Source: Actinoalloteichus fjordicus (lineage in GTDB: Bacteria > Actinomycetota > Actinomycetes > Mycobacteriales > Pseudonocardiaceae). Taken from it: a stretch of 64,000 nucleotides of DNA. Location of the stretch: the NCBI RefSeq assembly GCF_001941625.1, contig NZ_CP016076.1, positions 5,502,001 to 5,566,000 on the forward strand. The letters are read 5' to 3'. Of the stretch, positions 9,274 through 17,069 are shown in pieces. Every line of letters begins with the position of its first letter. Position 1 is the stretch's first letter. The notes beneath the pieces were generated by a model. The model saw only the letters and a list, made by a program, of their open reading frames with translations, was not told where the DNA came from and did no database searches. Both the position numbers and the translations under genes were made by a program.

Positions 9274-9560
9274 GTCCGCAGGCACCTGCCTCTCAGGGTT
9301 CGCTCCCTGGAGAGTCCTCACCCGATGCGGTGGCTAAACCTGCCGGCCGTGTTCCGCCGCGAGTTTCCTCCTCGGCGCCGATCAGGGCGCAGGCGTGCGG
9401 GCCGTCGTCACCCGACCGGGAGGACGGCCTCGACCGGCCACCAGGTCCACCGCGCTGGCCCGCGACCGACTCACCTGCCGAACAGCGACGTGACCAGGTC
9501 GAACGCAGCGCAATACCCCTGCCGGGCGTGGAGCGGGCCTAAGCAGGGAATCCCGCCGCC

Positions 9561-10853
9561 GTGCAGACCTTCCTGCCGTGCGTGGACTTCGACGACTGCG
9601 CCGCCGTGCTGGACACGCGACGGCTCGGCAGGCAACGGGTCGAGGTGCTACAGATCCTGCGTGCCCTGACCTGGCCGGACTACGGCTGGAAGAACCATCC
9701 GGCGGTCGGGATGTGGCGTGGTTTCACCAGGGCGCTGGTCTGCTATGGCGTCACGATCTGTGAGCACTGGCGGTCTCTCGGCGGTCAGGACACCGTCCTT
9801 CCTCAGCTGTTGAAGTTCACCGGCGGCGTTCGCGACGAGCAGTGGGCGCTGGCCGAGTTCGGGATGCTGCCGCCCTGGCTCGGCATGCCCGCGCTGCACG
9901 TCTCCCATCGCTCCGCGCTGGTCGGCAAGGACCCGGAGCACTACCGCCCGGTGTTCCCGGACGCGCAGACCGGACTGCCCTATGTGTGGCCGCGCCCGCT
10001 GTTCCCGCACTGGCCGCTGCGGCGGCGCCACGCCGACGGAGCGACCCGCCGTGAGGCCGCGGTCCTGCTCGACGAGCCCGTGCTGCCGTTGGAGACGGAC
10101 TGGATCGTCGCCCGGCTCGGCGCGGGTCGGGATGCGGAGTTCGTCGGTTCTCCCGAGGCCTGCGACCTGCTCGCGCTGTACGCCGGACTGCGCACGGCGG
10201 GCCGGACGCTGTGGCTGGCCAGGCAGACCGGCGAGCCGGACTCGGTGGTGCCCGCGATCCGACCGCGCCGCACGCTGGCAGGCGGCTCCACCACACCCTC
10301 CCCCGCCCGGATCGGACGGCAGCCCGGCGCGGTCGAGCAGGCCGCCGAGGCCGCCGAGTGGCGGGAACAGGTCGAGTTCCTCTTCCACTCCCTGCCCTCG
10401 TGGCATCCGCAGGCCGAGCCGGCGCCCGGCGAGCTGACCCCCGTCGAGACGACCGCCTCGCTGATCGGCCCGGTGCCGCCGGACGTCGGACTCATCGTGC
10501 TGGCCGATCCGCCGCATCCGGCCACGGGCGGCCTGCCACCGGCGGCCGAGCAGCATCGGGGGCCGCGCCGCACCGCCGACACGCGACCTCGGGTTCACCG
10601 ACGGACCGAGCACGGCGGCGCGGCCAGTCCCCTCGGCCCCGTCCACGACACCAGCGGCCCCGGCCCTCTCCGCCTCCTCACCTCGGTCGATGATCATCGG
10701 CCGCTCGGCACCCGCGAACCCGGCCACCGAGGCCCGGCACCCTCCCCCGCCCAGCGGACCACAGCCCACCGCGACGACGCGAGACCGTCGACGGCGGGCC
10801 GTCTGCCCGTCGACCTCCCGGTGCTCCGACTCCGTCCCGCGCCCACCGACTGA
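9561..10853 (+). CDS. MSMEG_6728-type protein with pyrimidine dimer DNA glycosylase-like domain
   Basis: The first 170 residues or so (MQTFLPCVDFDDCAAVLDTRRLGRQRVE onwards, with WKNHPAVGMWRGF and ALHVSHRSALVGKDPEHYRP) match the actinobacterial family related to T4-type pyrimidine dimer glycosylase/AP lyase, which excises UV lesions. The remainder (residues about 170-430) is a Pro/Arg/Gly-rich extension, probably disordered, and much longer than I expect in this family. GTG at 9561 places the conserved MQTF at the N-terminus. Repair function is inferred from the family; family members are mostly uncharacterised. Confidence 0.75.
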   Translation: MQTFLPCVDFDDCAAVLDTRRLGRQRVEVLQILRALTWPDYGWKNHPAVGMWRGFTRALVCYGVTICEHWRSLGGQDTVLPQLLKFTGGVRDEQWALAEFGMLPPWLGMPALHVSHRSALVGKDPEHYRPVFPDAQTGLPYVWPRPLFPHWPLRRRHADGATRREAAVLLDEPVLPLETDWIVARLGAGRDAEFVGSPEACDLLALYAGLRTAGRTLWLARQTGEPDSVVPAIRPRRTLAGGSTTPSPARIGRQPGAVEQAAEAAEWREQVEFLFHSLPSWHPQAEPAPGELTPVETTASLIGPVPPDVGLIVLADPPHPATGGLPPAAEQHRGPRRTADTRPRVHRRTEHGGAASPLGPVHDTSGPGPLRLLTSVDDHRPLGTREPGHRGPAPSPAQRTTAHRDDARPSTAGRLPVDLPVLRLRPAPTD

Positions 10854-11467
10854 CGCGACGGCGGGCGGACACGACGGCCGGCGGACACGGATGGCTGGGC
10901 CGACGCGACGGCGGGCGGACGTCCCGGAGCTGCCCGCTCACCGATGCCGTAACCGGCCCGACGGCAGAAGCGACGCGGCGGGCGGCATAAACATCTGTGG
11001 CGGAGACGACGGCGGTGAAGGCGACTGCGACGGGACAGGATGCGAGGTCATGCCGCAGATCATTTCGGACGACCAACGCCGCAGGTAGTGCCAACTGTCA
11101 CGAGTTCGCCATGACAGTTGTCACCAATCCCTATGACAACTGTCATGAACCCTGCGCGTCGAGCCGCATCGCCGTCGATGCGCGGCTGTCGTGCGCGCCG
11201 GGATCGCCGAGAGTCCGGTAAGGACGGACGCCGAGTGACGAGCCGGGGCGGCGAGCGCTGCGTCTCGGCGTCGGTCTCCCCCGCAGCCGGTTCCCCGCGC
11301 ACCCGCTCGCTGCCCGACCGGCGCAGGCCCGACCGGTGCCGGCCGGAAGCGGCCGCCGACGGTGACACGTCCTGTGCGGCCCTGCCAGGGTTGCAGACGC
11401 CTCACCGCGCGTCGCAGCGTCGGACGGCCGACGCCGGACGTGCCTTCTCCGGACAAAGGAGCCCTTC
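10854..11467. other. 614 bp non-coding region upstream of the rhamnogalacturonan lyase gene
   Basis: No convincing gene. The useful content is the cluster of TGACA/TGTCA sites at 11092-11146, listed separately, and a good ribosome site (AAAGGAG, 11456-11462) for the next gene. The long distance suggests an extended 5' untranslated region or regulatory region. Confidence 0.6.
11092..11146. promoter_or_regulatory. three related TGACA/TGTCA sites, probable operator
   Basis: ATGACAGTTGTCA (11111-11123) and TGACAACTGTCAT (11134-11146) are exact 13-base inverted copies separated by 10 bases. A third partial copy, CAACTGTCA, lies at 11092-11100, 45 bases from the identical stretch in the second arm. 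Each full site is itself a TGACA-N2-TGTCA dyad. The spacing and symmetry suit cooperative binding of a dimeric regulator. The only forward gene downstream is the PL11 lyase at 11468, so control of that gene is the simplest reading. Confidence 0.6.
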
Positions 11468-13423
11468 ATGCGGCGCGCACGAAGAACCGCCCTGACGCTC
11501 GGTCTCGGCATCGCCCTCGTCGTGCCGATCGGCGGGCTCGGCGTCGCCTCGGCGGAGCCGACGGTCACTGCGGAGCCGACGGTCACTGCGGAATCCGCAC
11601 CATCGACGACGGCGAAGCACCGCAGGCAGGCGGAACGACTGGATCGAGGCCTCCTCGCCGTGCCGACCGACGACGGCGTGCTGGTGAGCTGGCGGCTGCT
11701 GGGCACCGATCGTGCCGACCTCGGCTTCGACGTCTACCGCGACGGCCGCAAGCTCAACCGCGGTCCGATCCGTGATCGCACGAACCTGCTGGACGCCGAG
11801 GGCACCACCACCTCGGAGTACCGCCTCGTGCCGAGAGGGGCGCACGGCGGCCCCCGGCACGCCGAGACGACGACGCCGTGGGAGCAGGCACACCTGGACG
11901 TGCCGCTGAACCGCCCCGAGGGCGGGACCACCCCCGACGGGGTGGCCTACGAGTACCGGGCCAACGACGCGAGCATCGGCGACCTCGACGGCGACGGCAG
12001 CTACGAGATCGTCCTGAAGTGGGACCCCACGAACTCCAAGGACAACTCCCAGGCCGGTCACACCGGCGAGGTGTTCCTCGACGCCTACACCCTGACCGGC
12101 GAGAACCTGTGGCGGATCGGGCTGGGTCCGAACATCCGCGCGGGCGCCCACTACACCCAGCTCATGGTGTATGACCTGGACGGCGACGGCAGGTCCGAAG
12201 TCGTGGTGAAGACCGGTGACGGTTCGGTCGACGCGGCGGGGACGGTCGTCGGCGACGCCGAGGCCGACCACCGCACCGAGAACGGCTATGTGCTGACCGG
12301 GCCGGAGTACCTGACCGTGTTCGACGGGTCCACCGGGACCGAACTGGCCACCACCGACTTCTCGCCTGCTCGCGGCGACATCTGCCAGTGGGGCGACTGC
12401 TACGGCAATCGCGGTGACCGCTTTCTCGCGGCGGTGGCCTATCTGGACGGGGTGCGCCCCAGCGTGATCTTCTCGCGCGGCTACTACGAGAAGACCATGC
12501 TCGTCGCCTACGACTGGCGGGACGGCGAGCTGACCGAGCGCTGGACCTTCGACAGCGACACACCGGGCAATGAGGGCTACGCCCAGCAGGGCAATCACAA
12601 TCTCTCGGTCGGCGACGTCGACGGCGACGGCCGCGACGAGATCGTCTTCGGCGCGATGGCCGTCGACGACGACGGCACGGGGCTCTACACGACCCGCCTC
12701 GGCCACGGGGACGCGATGCACCTCGGCGACCTCGATCCGCACCGTCCGGGCCTCGAGGTGTTCTCCGTGCACGAGAGCGCCAGTTCCCCGCTCGGCGTCG
12801 AGTTCCGCGACGCGGGCTCCGGCGAGGCGATCTGGGGCGTCCACACCGGTCGGGACACCGGCCGGGGGCTCGCCGCCGACATCGATCCTCGGCATCCCGG
12901 CGCGGAGAGCTGGGCGATCGACGGCGAGTGGAACAGCACCACCGGCTGGCTGCACAGCTCAGCCGGCGAGCTGATCTCCCAAACCATCCCGGCGGCCAAC
13001 GCGGCGGTGTGGTGGGACGGCGACCTCGGCCGGGAAATCCTCGACCACGACTTCACCGAGGAAGGCCGCACGGGAGTCGGCCGGATCGACAAGTGGGACC
13101 CGGCGACGGAGACGACGACGAACCTGCTGATGCCGACGGGCACGCGGTCGAACAACGACACCAAGGGCAATCCGACGCTCCAGGCCGACATCCTCGGCGA
13201 CTGGCGGGAAGAGGTGATCTGGCCGACCACCGACAGCACGGCGCTGCGGATCTTCGCGACCCCGTATCCGACCGAGCACCGGTTGACCACGCTGATGCAC
13301 GACCCGGTCTACCGCCTCGGCATCGCATGGCAGAACGTCGCCTACAACCAGCCGCCGCACACGAGCTACTTCCTGGGCTACGGCATGGAGCGCCCGAAGC
13401 AGCCGAAGATCTACTACCCCTGA
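11468..13423 (+). CDS. secreted rhamnogalacturonan lyase, polysaccharide lyase family 11
   Basis: 651 residues. It cleaves the rhamnose-galacturonate backbone of pectin rhamnogalacturonan I by beta-elimination outside the cell. The first 30 residues are a signal peptide (RRARR, hydrophobic core, ASA). A tandem EPTVTA EPTVTA repeat, made by an 18 bp duplication at 11555-11590, follows it. The mature part is a beta-propeller of the YesW/YesX type with repeated calcium-binding DxDxDG motifs (DLDGDGSYE, DLDGDGRSE, DVDGDGRDE) and family stretches such as KWDPTNSKDNSQ, FSRGYYEKTML and NHNLSVGDVDGDG. It ends NVAYNQPPHTSYFLGYGM, typical for PL11. ATG at 11468 is preceded by AAAGGAG. No carbohydrate-binding module is visible. 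Confidence 0.95.
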   Translation: MRRARRTALTLGLGIALVVPIGGLGVASAEPTVTAEPTVTAESAPSTTAKHRRQAERLDRGLLAVPTDDGVLVSWRLLGTDRADLGFDVYRDGRKLNRGPIRDRTNLLDAEGTTTSEYRLVPRGAHGGPRHAETTTPWEQAHLDVPLNRPEGGTTPDGVAYEYRANDASIGDLDGDGSYEIVLKWDPTNSKDNSQAGHTGEVFLDAYTLTGENLWRIGLGPNIRAGAHYTQLMVYDLDGDGRSEVVVKTGDGSVDAAGTVVGDAEADHRTENGYVLTGPEYLTVFDGSTGTELATTDFSPARGDICQWGDCYGNRGDRFLAAVAYLDGVRPSVIFSRGYYEKTMLVAYDWRDGELTERWTFDSDTPGNEGYAQQGNHNLSVGDVDGDGRDEIVFGAMAVDDDGTGLYTTRLGHGDAMHLGDLDPHRPGLEVFSVHESASSPLGVEFRDAGSGEAIWGVHTGRDTGRGLAADIDPRHPGAESWAIDGEWNSTTGWLHSSAGELISQTIPAANAAVWWDGDLGREILDHDFTEEGRTGVGRIDKWDPATETTTNLLMPTGTRSNNDTKGNPTLQADILGDWREEVIWPTTDSTALRIFATPYPTEHRLTTLMHDPVYRLGIAWQNVAYNQPPHTSYFLGYGMERPKQPKIYYP

Positions 13424-13434
13424 GCTGCGGAGCC

Positions 13435-13467
13435 GGGGCGGAGCGGTCGCACGGACTGCTCCGCCCC
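13435..13467 (+). terminator. stem-loop terminator after the PL11 lyase gene
   Basis: GGGGCGGAGC (13435-13444) pairs exactly with GCTCCGCCCC (13458-13467) across a 13-base loop, 11 bases past the stop codon. A very stable GC hairpin without a U-tract, as is usual in actinomycetes. Confidence 0.75.
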
Positions 13468-13589
13468 GTTCGGGCTCGCTTGATCGATACCCGGATGGTC
13501 GCCGTCCGTCTCCACGGCAGGCAGGCGGGAATGACGGGGCGGCCCGGCTCCGTGATCGTCGGTCTCCGGGAGTACGGCAGGCGTCCCCC

Positions 13590-13770
13590 GGAGCGTGGCC
13601 TGCCTTGATCTCGGTCAGTCGCCGGTTGTCCTGCTGGGCGTACGCCGAGTGCACCTCGGCGCCGCGTCCTCGCCGGTCGCGAAGCTTCAGCGGCATGCGG
13701 CCGGTGCACCACGGCGTGACCGCGTCGAGGATGCAGGTGCGAGGGGCGGATCTGCCGAGATATCGGCGTG
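13590..13770 (-). pseudogene. decayed C-terminal fragment of a berberine-bridge-type FAD oxidoreductase
   Basis: This strip resembles the 3' end of the intact oxidoreductase gene 3.5 kb away. Bases 13602-13626 are identical to 17164-17188 (25 of 25), and similarity continues to about 13755 with substitutions and small indels. Reading the reverse strand gives EVHSAYAQQDNRRLTEIKAG against QVRSAYDPADYRRLTEIKAV in the intact protein, but the frame breaks on both sides. There is no start, no FAD domain and no full frame, so it is a remnant, either of an old duplication or of a second oxidoreductase. It lies within the 525 bp gap 13424-13948, which otherwise holds only the terminator. Confidence 0.75.
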
Positions 13771-13948
13771 GTCCGCCGGGAGATCAAGCCGAGAATTGCA
13801 ACGGTGTCGAACCGATCCCCAAAGAATGCGAAATTTCACCTATTTCTCGGCATCGCCGGTGCGATCGACCGCTTTTTCCCGGCGACCCGCCAGTCTGTAT
13901 GCTGCCGAATCTGTTCTTCTGCTGCTGCCGGGCCGAGAGGGCGCTCGA

Positions 13949-15085
13949 ATGAATCGGATCGACACACTGCTCGATGCCGCCGAGACCCGCTCGGCCGATA
14001 TCGTGGCGGCGACGATTTCCGCCATCGGGTTCGAATCCGTCGCGGATCTGCTGTTCCAGGAGATCCTGTTCCGGGCGCGCATCGACGAGGTCGCCGGTCA
14101 TGGTCACGCGGCCACCACGCTGATCCTCGTCCACGCGGGCCACAAGGCGGAGTTCACCGTGCAGGCGGAGCCCAGAGGTGGCGACCTGCCCGCCGTGGTC
14201 ATCACCCAGGACGCGGCCGAGACGATCCTCGCTCTCTACGGCCCGCGTGAATCGGTCTCGGCCGACACCCGCACCGTGTGCTGGCCAGGCACCGAGCTGG
14301 CGCAGCGAGCGTGGGCGAAGAAGCCGCTGCCGGGCCGGTGGGCGGGGTCACCCCAGCGAATCCTCGACGTGCTCGACCGCCGCGACCAGGAGAATCTCGG
14401 CAGGCTCGCGGTCTATTACGGCACCGACAAGTGGGGGGCTGCGCATCGGTACACGCCTCGCTACGAGCAGCACCTCGGACCGTTGCGGGACCGGCGACTC
14501 ACGATCCTGGAGATCGGCGTCGGCGGCTATGACGACCCTCAGAGCGGCGGCGAGTCGCTGCGGATGTGGAAGCACTACTTCCCCAGGGCCGTCGTGTGCG
14601 GCCTGGACATCGTGGACAAGCGCGCGCTGGCCGAGCCTCGGATCTCGATCTTCCAGGCGGACCAGTCCGATCGGGACTCGCTGCTGGCCGTCATCGACGA
14701 GATCGGACGGCCGGACGTCATCATCGATGACGGCAGCCACGTGAGTGCACACATCATCGCGTCGTTCCAGGCGCTGTTCCCCTCGCTGCGGCAGGACGGC
14801 CTGTACTTCATCGAGGATCTGCAGGCCGCGTTGTGGGCCCCCGTGTTCGGCGGCAGCGAGGACGATCTCACCCGGCCCGATCACGCATTCGGCTTTCTCA
14901 AGCAGTTCATCGACGGGCTGCATCACGAGGAGTTTCTCGGGGACTCCCGCACCGCCGTGCCGACCGATCAAGAAGTGACGGCACTGCACGTCTACCACAA
15001 CCTGGCGGTGATCGAGAAGGGCCGGAATGCCGACGGCAGTCCGAGTGCGGATCTGATGCGCGCATTCATGCCGCGAAACGGGTAG
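13949..15085 (+). CDS. MycE-like sugar O-methyltransferase
   Basis: 378 residues. The C-terminal half matches the metal- and SAM-dependent sugar O-methyltransferases typified by MycE of mycinamicin biosynthesis: YYGTDKWGAAHRYTPRYEQHL (157-177, shown in part), SAM loop LEIGVGGYDDP with Glu188, GLDIVDK with Asp220, and the metal site IIDDGSH (Asp260, Asp261) plus FIEDL (Glu289, Asp290); His264 is placed like the catalytic histidine. The N-terminal 130 residues correspond to the auxiliary domain of MycE. In macrolide clusters such enzymes methylate a deoxyhexose; no glycosyltransferase or polyketide gene is nearby, so the substrate is unknown. ATG at 13949 follows GAGAGGG. Confidence 0.85.
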   Translation: MNRIDTLLDAAETRSADIVAATISAIGFESVADLLFQEILFRARIDEVAGHGHAATTLILVHAGHKAEFTVQAEPRGGDLPAVVITQDAAETILALYGPRESVSADTRTVCWPGTELAQRAWAKKPLPGRWAGSPQRILDVLDRRDQENLGRLAVYYGTDKWGAAHRYTPRYEQHLGPLRDRRLTILEIGVGGYDDPQSGGESLRMWKHYFPRAVVCGLDIVDKRALAEPRISIFQADQSDRDSLLAVIDEIGRPDVIIDDGSHVSAHIIASFQALFPSLRQDGLYFIEDLQAALWAPVFGGSEDDLTRPDHAFGFLKQFIDGLHHEEFLGDSRTAVPTDQEVTALHVYHNLAVIEKGRNADGSPSADLMRAFMPRNG

Positions 15086-15277
15086 GAGACGCCGCAGCAT
15101 TCAGGAGCCGAGTGACGAAGACCGGTTCCTTGGTCCTCGCCCATGCGCCTGCCGTCCTCCCGCCTCGCCCCGCAACGGCCACGCCTTCCTTTCGCCCGCC
15201 CCGCCTAGGACGCCGGACACCTGGTTCACCGGGGCCGGGCCTGAGGGTCACCGAGGCGGGCGACGGCGGAGCGTTCG

Positions 15278-15664
15278 TCAGCGTGACGGGCGCGGGCCGT
15301 AGCCCAGGGCGCGGTCGGCACCGACGTGGAAGAACCAGCATCCTGCGATGAAGATCAGCGGCGCCGCCGGGATGCCGTTGACGATCAGGATTCCGTAGAC
15401 CGAGACCAGCATCGCGGGTGCGGCGAAATTGTGGACGAGGTTGTAGGAGAACGCTCCTACCCGATTACTGACGGCGTACCCGAGGAACGACAGGTCGAAG
15501 ACCAGGAACAACGCAGGCAGCCACCACCAGTCGAACCCGGCAAGGACGAAGAACACGGCCGCCGTCGCCGCGATCAGCCCGCCTTCGACCCGGTGAACGA
15601 GGCCCAGCGGCGCGAAGGGGACCGGCGGCTGCCGGGTCGGGGTCGCGGTCACCGCACGGGTCAT
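15278..15664 (-). CDS. DUF4260 family membrane protein
   Basis: 128 residues with four hydrophobic segments (about 32-47, 48-62, 80-95, 96-112). The pattern LVFDLSFLGYAVSNRVGAFSYNLVHN and the ending FHVGADRALGYG are typical of DUF4260, a small integral membrane family of unknown function. Its ATG overlaps the stop of the upstream TetR gene by four bases, so it is the last gene of a coupled reverse-strand run: hydrolase, TetR, DUF4260. Confidence 0.85.
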   Translation of the reverse strand: MTRAVTATPTRQPPVPFAPLGLVHRVEGGLIAATAAVFFVLAGFDWWWLPALFLVFDLSFLGYAVSNRVGAFSYNLVHNFAAPAMLVSVYGILIVNGIPAAPLIFIAGCWFFHVGADRALGYGPRPSR

Positions 15665-16230
15665 GACCTGCTCCAGCCGGACAGCGAGGTCGCGACGTGT
15701 TCGACGAGCCGTTGGTAGCTGTGCTCGAGGTCGACCGGCAGCGCGAACGCGCCACGGGTCTCGAGGTCGACGAACCCGTGCAGGGACGAGCGGAGGAAAC
15801 GTGTCGCGTCGACGGCCTCGGCGTCCCGGATGCCGAAGCCGTCCAGGACGGTGAAGATCACGACTGCGATCGAGGAGGACGCCTGCTGATCGGCCTCGTC
15901 GCCGGGGGCGGGGGGACGCACCGTGAGCGGGTACTGCCCCGGATGCGCCAGCGCCCAGCGTCGGTAGGCGTGCGCAATCCGCTTGATCGCCTCCGTCCCG
16001 GACCGTCCGATCGCAGCCTGGCCGATCGCCTGAGCCAGGCCCGACTTGGCGCGGATCATGATGCCGCGTTCGAGTCCCGCCATGCCGTCGACGTGCTTGT
16101 ACAACGACGGCGGCTTGACGCCGAGACGCTCCGCAAGGGCAGCGAGGCTGAGCCCTTCCGGTGCGCGGTCATCGAGCATCCGCGCCGCCGCCTCGATGAC
16201 CGCAGCGGCGTCCAGCCCGGCCCTAGGCAC
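15661..16230 (-). CDS. TetR/AcrR family regulator with WHG-type C-terminal domain
   Basis: About 189 residues from GTG at 16230 (TTG at 16248 would add six). The N-terminal helix-turn-helix is clear: AAVIEAAARMLDDRAPEGLSLAALAERLGVKPPSLYKHVDG, residues about 8-48. The C-terminal part contains GIRDAEAVDATRFLRSSLHGFVDLE, resembling the WHG ligand domain. The start overlaps the end of the hydrolase gene by 8 bases. As part of the operon with the oxidoreductase and hydrolase it probably acts as a local repressor; a candidate site is the TAGTAA/TTACTA dyad at 18541-18559. Confidence 0.85.
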   Translation of the reverse strand: MPRAGLDAAAVIEAAARMLDDRAPEGLSLAALAERLGVKPPSLYKHVDGMAGLERGIMIRAKSGLAQAIGQAAIGRSGTEAIKRIAHAYRRWALAHPGQYPLTVRPPAPGDEADQQASSSIAVVIFTVLDGFGIRDAEAVDATRFLRSSLHGFVDLETRGAFALPVDLEHSYQRLVEHVATSLSGWSRS

Positions 16231-17044
16231 GACTGTCCAAGCCGGCAAGGAAGGGGATGACGACGTCTGCGGTGTGTGCAGGCTGTTGTGCGTGCGGGTA
16301 GTGCCCGGCGTCCGGGATCACGGCGGCCGTCCCGCGCAGCTCTCGAGCAATCCAGTCGGCTTCGGCCTCGGGGCTCGGGAAGTCCGGGTCCCGCTCGCCC
16401 ATCACCACGAGGGACGGCGCGGTCACCCGAGCGAGACTCGACGCCGCCGCTGCGTGGTCGGTGCGCGTGGTGATGCTGAACGCACGCCGATGAGCAGGCC
16501 GCTTCATACTCGCGATCACCTGCGCCCGGTAGTCGGCGAAGTCGGCGGGCTTGGCTCCGGTGTAGAGCGTGGGCAGAAAGGCCTTCCACGCGGCCACGGC
16601 CCACGGGCGTGCCATCAGCACTCGGAACAGCAGCTTCTTGACGAAGCCTGCGGCAGGGTCACGCACGAACGGACCGACCAGTACCAGCCCCCTGACGAGT
16701 TCCGGATGCTCAGCGGCGACGATCACCGCAGCGCCTGCGGCCATCGAGTTCCCCACGATCACCGCAGGAGACCCGAGTTCACGCAGCAGCGCTTCGACAT
16801 CTCCCGCCGTGTCGACGTCGCCGTAGCCTGCGAACGAGGCGTCGCTCTCGCCGTGGCCGCGCAGATCGCAGGTCGCCACGGTGTACCCGGCGTCCACCAG
16901 GACCGGGACGAGGAAGCGATAGGTCGATCGGAGCTCCCCCATTCCGGGAACGAGGAGGACCAGCGGCCCCGACCCATGGACATCGAAAGCCAACCGCCCC
17001 TGACCGGGGCGCTCCAGGTACTGCACGTCTGACGAACTGACCAT
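16223..17044 (-). CDS. alpha/beta hydrolase
   Basis: 273 residues. Canonical fold markers: oxyanion strand LVLLVPGMGELRSTYR, CDLRGHGESD, nucleophile elbow GNSMAAG (Ser near 99), acid in VMGERDPDF and histidine in DAGHYPHAQ. Soluble, no signal peptide. It could be an esterase, haloperoxidase-like or C-C bond hydrolase. It begins 25 bases after the oxidoreductase gene ends and overlaps the TetR gene, so the genes are almost certainly cotranscribed; a short oxidation-then-hydrolysis route is a reasonable inference. Confidence 0.88.
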   Translation of the reverse strand: MVSSSDVQYLERPGQGRLAFDVHGSGPLVLLVPGMGELRSTYRFLVPVLVDAGYTVATCDLRGHGESDASFAGYGDVDTAGDVEALLRELGSPAVIVGNSMAAGAAVIVAAEHPELVRGLVLVGPFVRDPAAGFVKKLLFRVLMARPWAVAAWKAFLPTLYTGAKPADFADYRAQVIASMKRPAHRRAFSITTRTDHAAAASSLARVTAPSLVVMGERDPDFPSPEAEADWIARELRGTAAVIPDAGHYPHAQQPAHTADVVIPFLAGLDSRA

Positions 17045-17069
17045 GCGGCTACTCTACATAGCTTAAAAA

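Noticed and set aside
12959-13787. Reverse-strand frames around the flavoprotein remnant as an intact gene.
   Set aside because: Similarity to the oxidoreductase is confined to about 170 bases and breaks frame; the rest is a shadow of the PL11 gene.
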